DNA of 43,463 bases from Veillonella magna DSM 19857 (GCF_000428745.1 NZ_AUAN01000014.1:1-43463), one strand, 5' to 3'. Shown: positions 8,251 to 17,522, counted from the first letter of the stretch. Made by a program: numbers and translations. Notes: generated from the sequence alone by a model not told the origin.

Positions 8251-9042
8251 TTATTTTCCCTGGAAGTTCGGACGACGACGTTCCGCGTAAGCCCGCACAC
8301 CTTCTTTGAAATCTTCGGAGAAGCCCAACGAAGTCTGCAATTCTACTTCCAGCTTTACGTATTCTTCCCAGTTTGTAAAGAAGCTGGCCCACATCATTTC
8401 CTTCATCGCCTTGAAGGAAAGCTCCGGTCCCTTAGCCAATCGCGTGCATAAGCGCGCCGTAGTGCGCTCTAACAATTCCGGTTCGCACACCTTATACACA
8501 AAGCCGTATTCTTTGGCTTTGTCTGCGGTTACCGCTTCACCGGTCATAGCTAACTGCATGGCACGATTGATGCCTACGGCACGGGTCAGAAGGTACATCC
8601 CCCCTGCATCCGGTGCCAAGCCAACATTAACAAAGGCCTGAATAAAACGGCTGTTAGTCGAGGCGATGCACATATCCGCAGCAAGAACCATATTAAATGC
8701 CGCACCGGCTACCGCACCATCCGTGCTCATCACTACCGGTTTAGACATTTTTTTCATGGCGAAGGAAATTTGCATAACCAATTCGGCAATTTCCACCAAG
8801 GCCTGCTGATCATTTGCTTCTACAGCACGCTTCATTTCGGTAAGGTCACCGCCTACGGAAAACACTTTGCCGTTTGCATTAATGAGCAACACACGTACCT
8901 CTTTGTCTGCTTCCGATCGTTCGATAGCATCCAAAATTTCTTTACACATGTCTACGTTAAAGCCGTTTTGCACTTCCGGACGATTGAAAGTGATAGTAGC
9001 AATCTTGTTTTCTACCGTATACAAAATACCTTTGTAATCCAT
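8251..9042 (-). CDS. Enoyl-CoA hydratase/isomerase (crotonase) family protein
   Basis: A 263-residue crotonase-fold enzyme acting on an acyl-CoA. The oxyanion-hole segments are FSVGGDL (61-67) and GAVAGAAFN (109-117). In the catalytic region it reads GLAPDAGG with Asp145 where hydratases have Glu, and no matching pair of glutamates is obvious. This pattern resembles PaaG-like isomerases more than the classical two-Glu hydratase, so an isomerase role is favoured. The start has GGAGA before ATG and the gene is led by a good promoter at 9109-9137. It is followed by bcp. No other beta-oxidation or butyrate genes are nearby to identify the substrate. Confidence 0.85.
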   Translation of the reverse strand: MDYKGILYTVENKIATITFNRPEVQNGFNVDMCKEILDAIERSEADKEVRVLLINANGKVFSVGGDLTEMKRAVEANDQQALVEIAELVMQISFAMKKMSKPVVMSTDGAVAGAAFNMVLAADMCIASTNSRFIQAFVNVGLAPDAGGMYLLTRAVGINRAMQLAMTGEAVTADKAKEYGFVYKVCEPELLERTTARLCTRLAKGPELSFKAMKEMMWASFFTNWEEYVKLEVELQTSLGFSEDFKEGVRAYAERRRPNFQGK

Positions 9043-9108
9043 TTACTTCTCCATTCCGGGCCGTCCAGCGACCAGTCAATACTATATCTACGAATATCAA
9101 TATAGACT

Positions 9109-9137
9109 AGTATACCCTTTTTTAGAAAAAATGTAAA
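9109..9137 (-). promoter_or_regulatory. Promoter of the crotonase-bcp operon
   Basis: On the minus strand TTTACA (9132-9137), a 17-base spacer and TATACT (9109-9114). A weak T-rich hairpin for the preceding merR transcript (AAAGGCC...GACCTTT) overlaps the -35 side. Confidence 0.65.
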
Positions 9138-9186
9138 AGGTCTAATTAGTACAACATCGGCCTTTCAATTCGTTTTACTTCTTTGG

Positions 9187-9555
9187 CTAGGTAAGCATAC
9201 CCGTTCGCACAGCTTCCTCATAGCGACTGATCTTATAGTCCAACAGGTCCAAGGTCTCTTCGATTTGTCGTTTTTGTTCCAACAACTCTTCTCGACGCTC
9301 CGCCAAAAGATCGCGGCGCGCTTCAATGGTACTGTCGCCTTCGCGGAACAGTTTTACATATTCGATTAAGGATTCCACCGGAAGCCCGGCAGATCGCATA
9401 CACTTCGCCAGTTCTACCCAACCCAGGTCTTCTTCTTGATAATCGCGAATCCCCCCGGCCGTTCGCGTTACCGGCGGAATCATGCCCACCCGTTCATAGT
9501 AGCGCAATGTGTCCTGCGATAATCCATATTGTTTACTTACCTCTGCAATTGTCAT
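9187..9555 (-). CDS. MerR-family transcriptional regulator
   Basis: A 122-residue regulator. It starts with the winged-helix DNA-binding domain MTIAEVSKQYGLSQDTLRYYERVGMIPP, followed by TAGGIRDYQEEDLGWVELAKCMRSAGLP, and ends in the dimerising coiled coil (LLAERREELLEQKRQIEETLDLLDYKI). The ATG at 9555 has AAAGGGGG five or so bases upstream; the frame extends to 9624 but those residues lie in a GC-rich hairpin. There is no C-terminal metal-binding Cys cluster, so it resembles the AdhR-like group that senses electrophiles or aldehydes (inference). Its own promoter carries a GGAGTTAACTCC palindrome between -35 and -10, the usual MerR operator layout, so it probably autoregulates. It lies upstream of the crotonase-bcp operon. 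Confidence 0.9.
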   Translation of the reverse strand: MTIAEVSKQYGLSQDTLRYYERVGMIPPVTRTAGGIRDYQEEDLGWVELAKCMRSAGLPVESLIEYVKLFREGDSTIEARRDLLAERREELLEQKRQIEETLDLLDYKISRYEEAVRTGMLT

Positions 9556-9574
9556 GTCATCGCCCCCTTTTTCA

Positions 9575-9638
9575 CGAAAAAATCGGAATCGCCACGCGGG
9601 CGTGCGGGGAAGCGGCCCAATCATGTGATTCCGATTTT
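9575..9638 (-). promoter_or_regulatory. Terminator-like hairpin in the merR leader
   Basis: Arms 9578-9589 and 9627-9638 are perfect 12-base complements (AAAATCGGAATC/GATTCCGATTTT). On the minus strand the distal arm runs into TTTTTT, as in a Rho-independent terminator. The loop holds a second GC-rich hairpin (CACG...CGTG). It lies between the merR promoter and the merR ribosome-binding site, so a transcript must read through it. Confidence 0.6.
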
Positions 9639-9651
9639 CCTATGATTACAT

Positions 9652-9680
9652 TGTATACCTGGGAGTTAACTCCAAGTCAA
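9652..9680 (-). promoter_or_regulatory. merR promoter with MerR-type operator palindrome
   Basis: TTGACT (9675-9680), a 17-base spacer and TATACA (9652-9657) on the minus strand. The spacer contains the perfect 12-bp palindrome GGAGTTAACTCC (9662-9673). Resembles the promoters of AdhR-type MerR regulators. Confidence 0.7.
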
Positions 9681-9803
9681 GTATCTACCTTGCCTTCTAC
9701 GAGGATTTCTTTATAACACATGCGCCATAATAAACACTACATCTAACGATACCTATTACACTACATCTACTACACTACGCCATACGATACGTACCCTGTA
9801 AGG

Positions 9804-12800
9804 TTATTCTTGCGGTGCCAACGCCTGTTGCATACGCACATAGGATTGACGACGTTCGCGGGCATCGGCTTCCGTTTTTTGGAACAATTCCTCCGCCACT
9901 TCCGGGAAGGAACGTGCTAGCGAGGAGTAACGTACTTCACCCATGAGGAAATCACGGAAGCTTTCCGTCGGTTCCTTCGAATCCAGACTGAACGGATTTG
10001 TTCCCGTGCCACGCAATGCCGGGTTGTAGCGATACAAATCCCAATAGCCACAGGCAACAGCACGCCGTGCTTCTTCCTGACTCTTGCCCATGCCTGCTTT
10101 TATCCCATGATTAATACACGGTGCATAGGCAATGATAAGTGACGGCCCCGGATAGGCTTCTGCTTCGCGAACTGCCTTGAGAAGCTGATTCTTATCGGCG
10201 CCCATGGCTACCTGTGCTACATACACATACCCGTAAGACATAGCCATCATGCCTAAATCTTTTTTCTTCGTCCGTTTACCCGCCGAAGCAAACTGTGCTA
10301 CCGCTGCCGTGTGGGTTGCCTTCGATGCTTGACCACCCGTGTTGGAATACACTTCCGTATCGAGCACCAAGACATTTACATCCTCGCCGGCAGCCAGTAC
10401 ATGATCGATACCGCCATAACCGATGTCATAGGCCCAACCATCACCGCCTACAATCCATTGCGACGGTTTTACGAGAAGGCGCTTTTCTTTTTTAATATGC
10501 GTCAATGCCTGACGTACTGCATCGCTTATCGAAGGACTTTCCAGCGCAGCCGTTACCGCCGCTAAGGCCCGATCGGCCCGCACGCGCGTATCGGTACCGT
10601 CATACATGCCATCCTTCCAAGCCGTCAACGCCTCTTTTACTTCGCCATCCAAAGACGGTAATACGGTTTCTACAACAGTCGCTAATTGTTTGCGCTGTTT
10701 ATCCGTACCGCTGAACATACCGAAACCAAATTCCGCGTTATCTTCAAAAAGTGAGCTGGCCCATGCCGGTCCCTGTCCTTTGGCATTAACTGTATATGGA
10801 TTACTTGGCATGGAGCTGCCCCATACAGAGGAACATCCGGAGGCATTGGCCACGATCATGCGATCACCGAACAACTGCGTGATCAATTTAACATACGGCG
10901 TTTCACCGCAACCGGCACAAGCACCGGAGAACTCGAGCAGCGGTGTTTCAAATTGACTGCCCTTCACGGTAAATTTATTCATCGGATTGTCTTTATCCGC
11001 TACACTAAGACCGTAATCCCAGAGTGGCTGCTTTACTACTTCTTCGTCAAAGGGCTTCATGACAAGAGCTTTCCCCTTTGGTGCCGGACAAATATCTGCG
11101 CAGTTACCACAGCCGAGGCAGTCCATGGTATTCACGGAAATGCGGAATTCCAATCCGTTAGCCCCTAATGCCGGTACGGTTTCAAAGCCATCGGGAGCCT
11201 TTGCTACTTCATCGGCCGATGCCAATACGGGACGAATCGTTGCATGAGGACATACAAAGGCGCATTGATTACACTGGATACAATTATCCTTAATCCAGTG
11301 CGGTACCGTTAGCGATACACCGCGCTTTTCATAGGCTGCCGTTCCCGGTGGGATAACGCCGAAGGTGAGATCCTTAAACGCACTGACCGGTAAGTCATAT
11401 CCCTTCTGACTGTTGATAGGACGCAAAATACTATCCACAAACGGAACGCCCGTATCCTCTACCTTAATTTCATCCACAGCATCCGCCCAAGACGGTGGTA
11501 CCGGTACAGCCTGCACTTCACTGACGCCGCGTTCCAAGGCAGCCCGGTTCATAGCCACCACGGCATCGCCTTTATTGCCGTATGTTACTTCAATGGATTT
11601 ACGCAAGGCGGCTACCGCATCGTCCAAAGGCATAACATCGGTAAGCTTGAAGAATGCACCTTCACATACCATATTAATGCGATTGCCAAGACCGATTTCT
11701 TCAGCAATACCGGCCGCATTGATAATATAAAAATGAATGTGCCGCTGTGCTAAGATGCGTTTCACCCTAGCCGGCAATTTATCTTCCAATTCTTCCGGCG
11801 ACCACGTACAGTTAAGCAAGAAGGTTCCGCCGTCCTTAATATCACCAATAACATCGTAAGTGTTTACATAAGATTGTCGATGTACAGCGATAAAGTCGGC
11901 ATGGCGAATCAGATATGGCTTTTCTATGGGCTTGTCGCTAAAGCGCAAATGTGAAATGGTAACACCGCCGGATTTCTTCGAGTCATACGCAAAGAACGCC
12001 TGTACATAGGAGTCTGTCAAATCGCCGACTACCTTAATCGCACTTTTATTGGCCCCTACGGTTCCATCCGATCCAAAGCCCCAGAATTTACAAGACCTGA
12101 TCTTCTGACCGGCTGCGGCAAATGCTTCTCCTCGCGGCAGTGACAAATGAGTGACATCGTCCACAATGCCCACTGTAAACGGGTGCTGTGGTTCTTTCGA
12201 TTGTAAGTTACGTACTATGGCGACTATGTCTTCAGGAATCACATCATGACCGGCTAATCCGTATCGACCGGCGATAACACGAACCTGTCGACCGCTTTGT
12301 GCAATAGCCGCTTGTACATCCAAGAATAACGGTTCACCCATCGAGCCCGGTTCCTTTGTGCGATCAATTACGGCTATGCGCTGTACACTGGTGGGCAAGA
12401 CGCGCAGCAAATGCTCTACCGAGAACGGACGGAACAGATGCACCGTGATAGCCCCCACCTTTTCACCGCGTTTTACCAATTCTCGCACTACTTCATTAAT
12501 GGTTTGCGTAGCCGATCCCATAGCGACAATAACATCCGTTGCATCCGGTGCACCAGTGTACGTAAACAGGTGATAATCTCGGCCTGTGCGGGCATTGATT
12601 TCCTGCATATATTCTTCTACAATATGCGGCAATGCATTGTAGTACCCGTTCTGCGCTTCTCGATGAACAAAGTACACATCATCATTTTCAAGGGCACCGC
12701 GCACACTGGGATTATCTACGTGCATCGCACCGGCTCTGAACTGCGCCAATGCCTCTTGATCCACCAAATCCTTCAACTCATCATACCCTAATACTTCCAC

Positions 12801-13343
12801 CTTTTGAATTTCATGGGACGTACGGAAGCCTTCAAAGAAATTGATAAACGGCACCCGTCCCTTTAACGCCGATAAGTGAGCGACTGCACTGAGATCCATA
12901 ACCTCCTGCACACTGCCTTCTACCATCATGGCACAGCCGGTAGCACGACAAGCCATAACATCCTGAAAATCGCCAAAGATACTAAGTGCATGTGTGGATA
13001 ACGCCCTTGAAGCTACATGAATCACGCCCGGCAATAACTGACCAGCCAATTTATATAAATTCGGTATCATCAAAAGTAAGCCTTGGGATGCCGTATAGGT
13101 CGTAGTCAGCGTCCCTGTTTGCAGCGCACCGTGAACGGCTCCGGCTGCCCCGCCTTCATGTTCCATTTCAATTACCTTTACCGGATGACCGAACATATTC
13201 TTTTTGCCTTTGGCTGCCCATTCATCAACCAACTCCGGCATCGGAGACGATGGTGTAATCGGATAAATCGCCGCTAATTCTGTAAAACCATAGGAAATAT
13301 AGGCAGCTGCATAGTTGCCGTCCATTGTTTGCATTCTACGCAT
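9804..13343 (-). CDS. nifJ: Pyruvate:ferredoxin (flavodoxin) oxidoreductase, single chain
   Basis: This 1179-residue homodimeric enzyme oxidises pyruvate with CoA to acetyl-CoA, CO2 and reduced ferredoxin. The ATG at 13343 is chosen because GGAGGAGG lies six bases upstream. Domains in order: N-terminal TPP-pyrimidine domain (GNYAAAYISYGFTELAAIYPITPSSP), transketolase-C like domain, the gamma domain, two ferredoxin-type [4Fe-4S] motifs near residues 687 (CIQCNQCAFVCP) and 744 (CLGCGNCADICP), the proximal-cluster Cys in SGACAGCGETPY, and the TPP-binding GDGWAYDIGYGG with TEVYSNTGGQ. The length is usual for NifJ. It is monocistronic with a leader of about 200 bases. It likely supplies the electrons used by HydA. 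No strong terminator follows directly; the merR leader hairpin is the first downstream. Confidence 0.97.
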   Translation of the reverse strand: MRRMQTMDGNYAAAYISYGFTELAAIYPITPSSPMPELVDEWAAKGKKNMFGHPVKVIEMEHEGGAAGAVHGALQTGTLTTTYTASQGLLLMIPNLYKLAGQLLPGVIHVASRALSTHALSIFGDFQDVMACRATGCAMMVEGSVQEVMDLSAVAHLSALKGRVPFINFFEGFRTSHEIQKVEVLGYDELKDLVDQEALAQFRAGAMHVDNPSVRGALENDDVYFVHREAQNGYYNALPHIVEEYMQEINARTGRDYHLFTYTGAPDATDVIVAMGSATQTINEVVRELVKRGEKVGAITVHLFRPFSVEHLLRVLPTSVQRIAVIDRTKEPGSMGEPLFLDVQAAIAQSGRQVRVIAGRYGLAGHDVIPEDIVAIVRNLQSKEPQHPFTVGIVDDVTHLSLPRGEAFAAAGQKIRSCKFWGFGSDGTVGANKSAIKVVGDLTDSYVQAFFAYDSKKSGGVTISHLRFSDKPIEKPYLIRHADFIAVHRQSYVNTYDVIGDIKDGGTFLLNCTWSPEELEDKLPARVKRILAQRHIHFYIINAAGIAEEIGLGNRINMVCEGAFFKLTDVMPLDDAVAALRKSIEVTYGNKGDAVVAMNRAALERGVSEVQAVPVPPSWADAVDEIKVEDTGVPFVDSILRPINSQKGYDLPVSAFKDLTFGVIPPGTAAYEKRGVSLTVPHWIKDNCIQCNQCAFVCPHATIRPVLASADEVAKAPDGFETVPALGANGLEFRISVNTMDCLGCGNCADICPAPKGKALVMKPFDEEVVKQPLWDYGLSVADKDNPMNKFTVKGSQFETPLLEFSGACAGCGETPYVKLITQLFGDRMIVANASGCSSVWGSSMPSNPYTVNAKGQGPAWASSLFEDNAEFGFGMFSGTDKQRKQLATVVETVLPSLDGEVKEALTAWKDGMYDGTDTRVRADRALAAVTAALESPSISDAVRQALTHIKKEKRLLVKPSQWIVGGDGWAYDIGYGGIDHVLAAGEDVNVLVLDTEVYSNTGGQASKATHTAAVAQFASAGKRTKKKDLGMMAMSYGYVYVAQVAMGADKNQLLKAVREAEAYPGPSLIIAYAPCINHGIKAGMGKSQEEARRAVACGYWDLYRYNPALRGTGTNPFSLDSKEPTESFRDFLMGEVRYSSLARSFPEVAEELFQKTEADARERRQSYVRMQQALAPQE

Positions 13344-13653
13344 ACGAATCCTCCTCCGGCAATACCTATTGCCGTTACTACAACAAACCAATAAACCTTA
13401 CATCCCGGTGACTCGCCAAACCAATGCTGCAACCCTACAGCCACGGTCATCGGAATATGCGCGCATCCGATTACCCAGTTACGACCGTATCCAAAACCAA
13501 AGAAAGAAAATTACATAACCACATAATTCAAATGCCTATAGTATATAATTTACCACTTACATCGAAAGTCCTCTTTGTATACAAGATACTTATTATGCTT
13601 TTTTATCATTTTTATTTATTCATGTGTACGCAATCCACCGACATGCCCTGCAA
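13344..13653. other. Intergenic region, nifJ leader
   Basis: No gene seen in 310 bases. On the minus strand TATACT near 13540 could be the -10 of a nifJ promoter, which would give a leader of roughly 200 bases containing a small ATCGGA/TCCGAT hairpin near 13455. No known riboswitch fold was recognised. The part nearest megL is AT-rich with no clear terminator. Confidence 0.4.
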
Positions 13654-14853
13654 TCAACGACAGGCATCCAAGGCTTGTGTTAAATCAGCAATAATATCCT
13701 CCGGATCTTCCAGCCCTACGGAGAGCCGTACTAAGCCTTCGCTAATACCGGCTTCCGCCAACTCTTCCTTAGTATACGTAGAATGCGTCATGGACGCAGC
13801 ATGTTCAATCAATGTTTCCGCATCACCCAAGGATACGGCCAATCGACATAGCTCTACGTGATTCAATAAGGCCTTGCCCGCTTCAAAACCACCTTGCAGT
13901 TCAAAAGAAATCATCCCTCCTGGCAAGCGCATTTGCTTGTTAGCCAATTCGTATTGCGGGAACGATGCTAAGCCCGGATAATTCACTTTTGCCACTGCCG
14001 GATGCTGTGCCAAAAATTCAGCTACCTTCTGCGCACTAGCGGAGTGGCGCTCCATACGCAGTTGTAATGTTTTCATGCCTCGTGCCAACAAAAAGGCATC
14101 AAACGGGCTCAATACGGATCCCGTCATATCCTTGATGCCCACCAGTCGCACTTGGGTAATAAAATCTGTAGTACCACACACGGCTCCGGCAATCACATCA
14201 CCATGACCGTTTAAATATTTTGTAGCGGAATGAAGCACTACATCGGCGCCCAGTGTCAACGGCTGTTGAATGTAAGGCGTGCAGAATGTATTATCTACCA
14301 TAACCATGGCATTCGATGCTTCATGAGCCAACGTACTTACCGCCTTAATATCAATGAGCTTTAACGTAGGATTGGCAGGCGTTTCCAAATACACAACGCG
14401 CGTATTTTTTCGCAATGCCTTACGCACCGCATCAAGATCGCTCATATCTACCAAGGTTACTTCAATACCGAACTTTGTCAGCCCATGCATCAACAAGGCA
14501 AAGGTGCAACCATATAAAGTATCACTGGCCAATACATGATCACCGCATTTGAGCACCGTCCACAACGCCGATGAGATAGCCCCCATTCCCGAGGCGGTAA
14601 CAACGGCATCTTCGGCTCCTTCCAGTAAAGCTAATTTTTCTTCCACCGTTGCCGATGTAGGATTTCCCAAACGAGAATAAATATATCCGTTTTCTTCCAA
14701 GGCAAACCGGCGGCCCCCTTGTTCGGCAGAATCAAAAATAAAAGTGGAGGTTTGATAAATCGGCGCCGTCAATGCTCCGAATGTATTTTCACTGTGTCCT
14801 CCATGGATGGCTTTCGTTGCAAATCCTCGTTTAACCAATGTATTGCGTTTCAT
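13654..14853 (-). CDS. megL: Methionine gamma-lyase
   Basis: This 399-residue PLP enzyme of the Cys/Met metabolism family cleaves L-methionine to methanethiol, 2-oxobutyrate and ammonia. The start at 14853 has GGAGG eight bases upstream and gives the family's usual length. The diagnostic residues align with the numbering of the Pseudomonas enzyme: Arg61, Tyr114 and Cys116 in DTLYGCTFAL, and the PLP lysine Lys212 in HSATKYLNGHGD. Cys116 distinguishes methionine gamma-lyases from cystathionine lyases and synthases. It lies downstream of a LysR gene on the same strand. The leader contains a perfect 18-bp inverted repeat and an 8-bp pairing that can hide the ribosome-binding site. 2-oxobutyrate could feed the 2-oxoacid ferredoxin oxidoreductases. 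Confidence 0.92.
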   Translation of the reverse strand: MKRNTLVKRGFATKAIHGGHSENTFGALTAPIYQTSTFIFDSAEQGGRRFALEENGYIYSRLGNPTSATVEEKLALLEGAEDAVVTASGMGAISSALWTVLKCGDHVLASDTLYGCTFALLMHGLTKFGIEVTLVDMSDLDAVRKALRKNTRVVYLETPANPTLKLIDIKAVSTLAHEASNAMVMVDNTFCTPYIQQPLTLGADVVLHSATKYLNGHGDVIAGAVCGTTDFITQVRLVGIKDMTGSVLSPFDAFLLARGMKTLQLRMERHSASAQKVAEFLAQHPAVAKVNYPGLASFPQYELANKQMRLPGGMISFELQGGFEAGKALLNHVELCRLAVSLGDAETLIEHAASMTHSTYTKEELAEAGISEGLVRLSVGLEDPEDIIADLTQALDACR

Positions 14854-14862
14854 AATAAATAC

Positions 14863-14912
14863 CTCCTTCAACATACTGGGTTGTTTCTTGATTTCAGCAT
14901 ATCATGAAGGAG
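14863..14912 (-). promoter_or_regulatory. Possible ribosome-binding-site-sequestering hairpin of megL
   Basis: CTCCTTCA (RNA from 14905-14912) can pair with TGAAGGAG (RNA from 14863-14870), which contains the megL Shine-Dalgarno sequence; loop 34 bases. Confidence 0.4.
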
Positions 14913-14933
14913 TTTTCTTTACTAATATTCATA

Positions 14934-14976
14934 AACTGTAACGTTCCATAGCTTTAAACTATGGAACGTTACAGTT
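14934..14976. repeat. Perfect 18-bp inverted repeat between lysR and megL
   Basis: Arms 14934-14951 (AACTGTAACGTTCCATAG) and 14959-14976 are exact complements with the 7-base loop CTTTAAA. It overlaps the lysR stop codon. The minus-strand continuation is TTTATGAA, a poor T-run, so it is either a weak terminator for lysR or an operator/leader element for megL. Confidence 0.7.
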
Positions 14977-15901
14977 ACACCGGATGACAACGCCGTAACG
15001 CTTCATCAAGGCATGCAATATATTGTTGAACCGCCTCATCGAGGATGGCATTGCGCAAATGAATGCGTCCGATTGTCATTGTGTCAAAGCAACCACTGAT
15101 GGGAATCGAAATGATATCCTCGCCCACCATGTCAGGACAAATGCATCCCGTTCCTATGTTAAACGCATCTGTCGTACGGATTACGCTGAGCATACCTGAG
15201 CGATCCGTTACAAAAATTTGTTTAGTCGATACTTTATCAGCAAACACAATTTCCTCCGAATATTGCTCCGAGTCCGATCGCTGATCATATTGTATATACG
15301 GATATTTTTTCAGCTCATGAATGGACACCGATGTACGGGAAGACAACGGATGCCCTTTACGGATATAAATCTGAGGCGTATACTCACCTAGTGGTGTAAA
15401 AATAATTCCTTTCTGGTGAAAGAGACGCGTTAAAAATCGCTCATTGCCGTGCGATAAATATAAAATACCGATTTGACTGCGCTGTGTCAGTACATCCTCG
15501 ATAACCTCGGATGTATATCCTTCACGAAGAGTAATAGCATAGGAAGTAATACTCTCATCCAAATTGGTAATCATCTGTTGCAACGCATCCGTTGGAAACA
15601 TATAGTGCTGTGATGAAATAGACAATGCTAAGGAAGACGTCTCCTCTTCCCCTAAAAAATGACTGTATAAGCCATCCATCTGCTCGGTCACGCGATACGC
15701 ATAGGATAGGAGTTCCAATCCTTGTGCGGTGAAGGCAATACCGTGACGACTGCGTTTTAAAATAAGTATGCCCAATTCTTGTTCCATCTCTTTTACGGCT
15801 TTACTTAAACTTGGCTGCGAAATAAATAATCGCTCCGCTGCCGCTGTAATGGAACCGCTTTTAGCAATCTCGATTATGTAATGTAATTGTTGCAATGTCA
15901 T
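14975..15901 (-). CDS. LysR-family transcriptional regulator
   Basis: A 308-residue LTTR. The N-terminal winged helix-turn-helix (MTLQQLHYIIEIAKSGSITAAAERLFISQPSLSKAVKEME) is followed by a linker helix and a periplasmic-binding-like effector domain from about residue 90. The start has AAGGAGG 8 bases upstream. It is transcribed divergently from the HAAAP amino acid permease and precedes megL in the same direction; LTTRs usually control the divergent neighbour, so the permease and megL are the likely targets. The effector cannot be read from sequence; an amino acid or 2-oxoacid would suit the context. Confidence 0.92.
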   Translation of the reverse strand: MTLQQLHYIIEIAKSGSITAAAERLFISQPSLSKAVKEMEQELGILILKRSRHGIAFTAQGLELLSYAYRVTEQMDGLYSHFLGEEETSSLALSISSQHYMFPTDALQQMITNLDESITSYAITLREGYTSEVIEDVLTQRSQIGILYLSHGNERFLTRLFHQKGIIFTPLGEYTPQIYIRKGHPLSSRTSVSIHELKKYPYIQYDQRSDSEQYSEEIVFADKVSTKQIFVTDRSGMLSVIRTTDAFNIGTGCICPDMVGEDIISIPISGCFDTMTIGRIHLRNAILDEAVQQYIACLDEALRRCHPV

Positions 15902-15997
15902 ACGTACGTCCTCCTTATACAGTCAGCGACACCTTTTACACAATGCAAGTTGTCTTGATTTTTCATCGTCATAACTTTTCTCTATATAACTGCAGGC

Positions 15998-16026
15998 TTG
16001 ACTTCTATTTTACAGCATACATTATT
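15998..16026 (+). promoter_or_regulatory. Probable promoter of the HAAAP permease gene
   Basis: TTGACT (15998-16003), a 17-base spacer and ATTATT (16021-16026). It lies in the 230-base divergent region with lysR, where an LTTR site is expected. Confidence 0.45.
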
Positions 16027-16131
16027 CATGTTACCTTAAGTATAAATAAACTGTATTAATTTTCAAACCTTTTTTTCTATTTTCAGTACCTGCGTTTTAC
16101 TTACCAGCCATTTTAAAGGAGGCGACTATCC

Positions 16132-17439
16132 ATGAACTCTCATACGTCTGCAGTACCTGCTTCACCACCTATAACAACATCAAAGACTATGTCTGCCCAT
16201 GAGTGGCAGCAAGCCATTCGCTTTGATGCTATCGATCGCGGTTGGATTATCATGAGTATCGGCATGGCTATCGGTGCAGGGATTGTCTTTTTACCGGTTC
16301 AAGTTGGTGTCGTCGGTCTATGGGTCTATTTACTATCTGCCGTTATCGGCTACCCGGCACTGTATTTATTTCAGCGCCTCTTCGTCAACACCTTGGCCTT
16401 GTCACCGAAATGTGAGGACTACCCGACAGTCATCGGGCAATACTTAGGAAAAAATTGGGGCCTCCTCTTAGGGCTGCTCTACTTCATTATGATTGTTATA
16501 AGTCTCTTTTGTTATTCTACAGCAATCACCAATGACAGCGCTGCCTTTTTATATACATTTCACGTCACCGATACTTCATTGGCCTCGAACCCATGGTACG
16601 GACTCTGCGTTATTATTCTTTTGGTTGCACTGGCTGCCCAAGGAGAAAAATTAATTTTTAAAATTTCTACCGGCCTAGTCATTACCAAACTATTTGCCAT
16701 CATCATCTTAGGGTTATGCATGGCACCGTATTGGTCCTTACAAAATATTTCTTCCCTTCCTTCGGTAACCGATGGTCTCTATCAAGCCTTTCACATGTTA
16801 CCGCTCACATTGACCTCGATTTTATTTATGCAAACCTTAAGTCCCATGGTTATCTCCTATCGCGCTCACCACCGATCAATCGCGGTAGCACGACATAAGG
16901 CATTGCGTGCCATGAACATTTCTTTCGCTATTTTATTTACTGCCGTTTTCTTCTTCGCGCTTTCCTTTACCTTTGCCATGAGCCATGATCAAGCCGTCAT
17001 GGCTGCGGAGCAAAATATTTCCGCCTTGGCCATTGCTGCTCGTGAAATTGATGGCGATACAGTAAAGGTACTGAGCCTATTGCTGAATATTTTTGCCATC
17101 ACCACTGCCTTTTTCGGCGTCTTTCTGGCATTCAAAGAAGGCTTCCGCGGTATGCTCCTCAATCTATTGCGCCGCCTCATAACACCAACGGATATGCACT
17201 ATCGCCTCGTTGCTGTGGTTACTTTAATCGTCGGCGTAGCCGTATCTTGGCTGGCTGTATATCTTAACATTCCCGTCATTCGCCTGCTCACCTATATGGG
17301 TCCTATCATGGGAATTCTCGGCTGCTTCTTACCTGTATATTTGGTATATAAAGTACCGGCCTTGGCGCAACTGAAAGGAGCTACACTCTGGTTCATCGTT
17401 GCTGCGGGACTGCTGTTATCCGCCTCTCCTTATTTATAA
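16132..17439 (+). CDS. HAAAP-family amino acid permease (SdaC-like)
   Basis: A 435-residue membrane protein with about eleven hydrophobic segments, resembling the hydroxy/aromatic amino acid permeases SdaC, TdcC and YhaO/YhjV (proton or sodium symport of L-serine, L-threonine or similar). The first helix carries IGMAIGAGIVFLPVQVG, the conserved glycine-rich unwound segment of the APC fold. The N-terminus has a 35-residue polar tail. The start has AAAGGAGG upstream. It is divergent from the LysR gene and ends at a bidirectional terminator. Given megL nearby, methionine, serine or threonine are reasonable substrates, but this is inference. Confidence 0.8.
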   Translation: MNSHTSAVPASPPITTSKTMSAHEWQQAIRFDAIDRGWIIMSIGMAIGAGIVFLPVQVGVVGLWVYLLSAVIGYPALYLFQRLFVNTLALSPKCEDYPTVIGQYLGKNWGLLLGLLYFIMIVISLFCYSTAITNDSAAFLYTFHVTDTSLASNPWYGLCVIILLVALAAQGEKLIFKISTGLVITKLFAIIILGLCMAPYWSLQNISSLPSVTDGLYQAFHMLPLTLTSILFMQTLSPMVISYRAHHRSIAVARHKALRAMNISFAILFTAVFFFALSFTFAMSHDQAVMAAEQNISALAIAAREIDGDTVKVLSLLLNIFAITTAFFGVFLAFKEGFRGMLLNLLRRLITPTDMHYRLVAVVTLIVGVAVSWLAVYLNIPVIRLLTYMGPIMGILGCFLPVYLVYKVPALAQLKGATLWFIVAAGLLLSASPYL

Positions 17440-17471
17440 AATAACTCCTACACCTATACTCTTACTAACCA

Positions 17472-17522
17472 TAAAACGACCGTTGTCCTTTGGGTCTCCC
17501 CTTAGGTACAACGGTCGTTTTA
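17472..17522. terminator. Bidirectional terminator between permease and M20 gene
   Basis: Perfect 15-bp arms 17472-17486 (TAAAACGACCGTTGT) and 17508-17522, with A-rich and T-rich ends that suit termination in both directions between convergent genes. Confidence 0.88.

Noticed and set aside
13344-13653. Riboswitch in the nifJ leader
   Set aside because: The leader is long but no known aptamer core could be recognised, and there is no terminator or antiterminator pair before the start.
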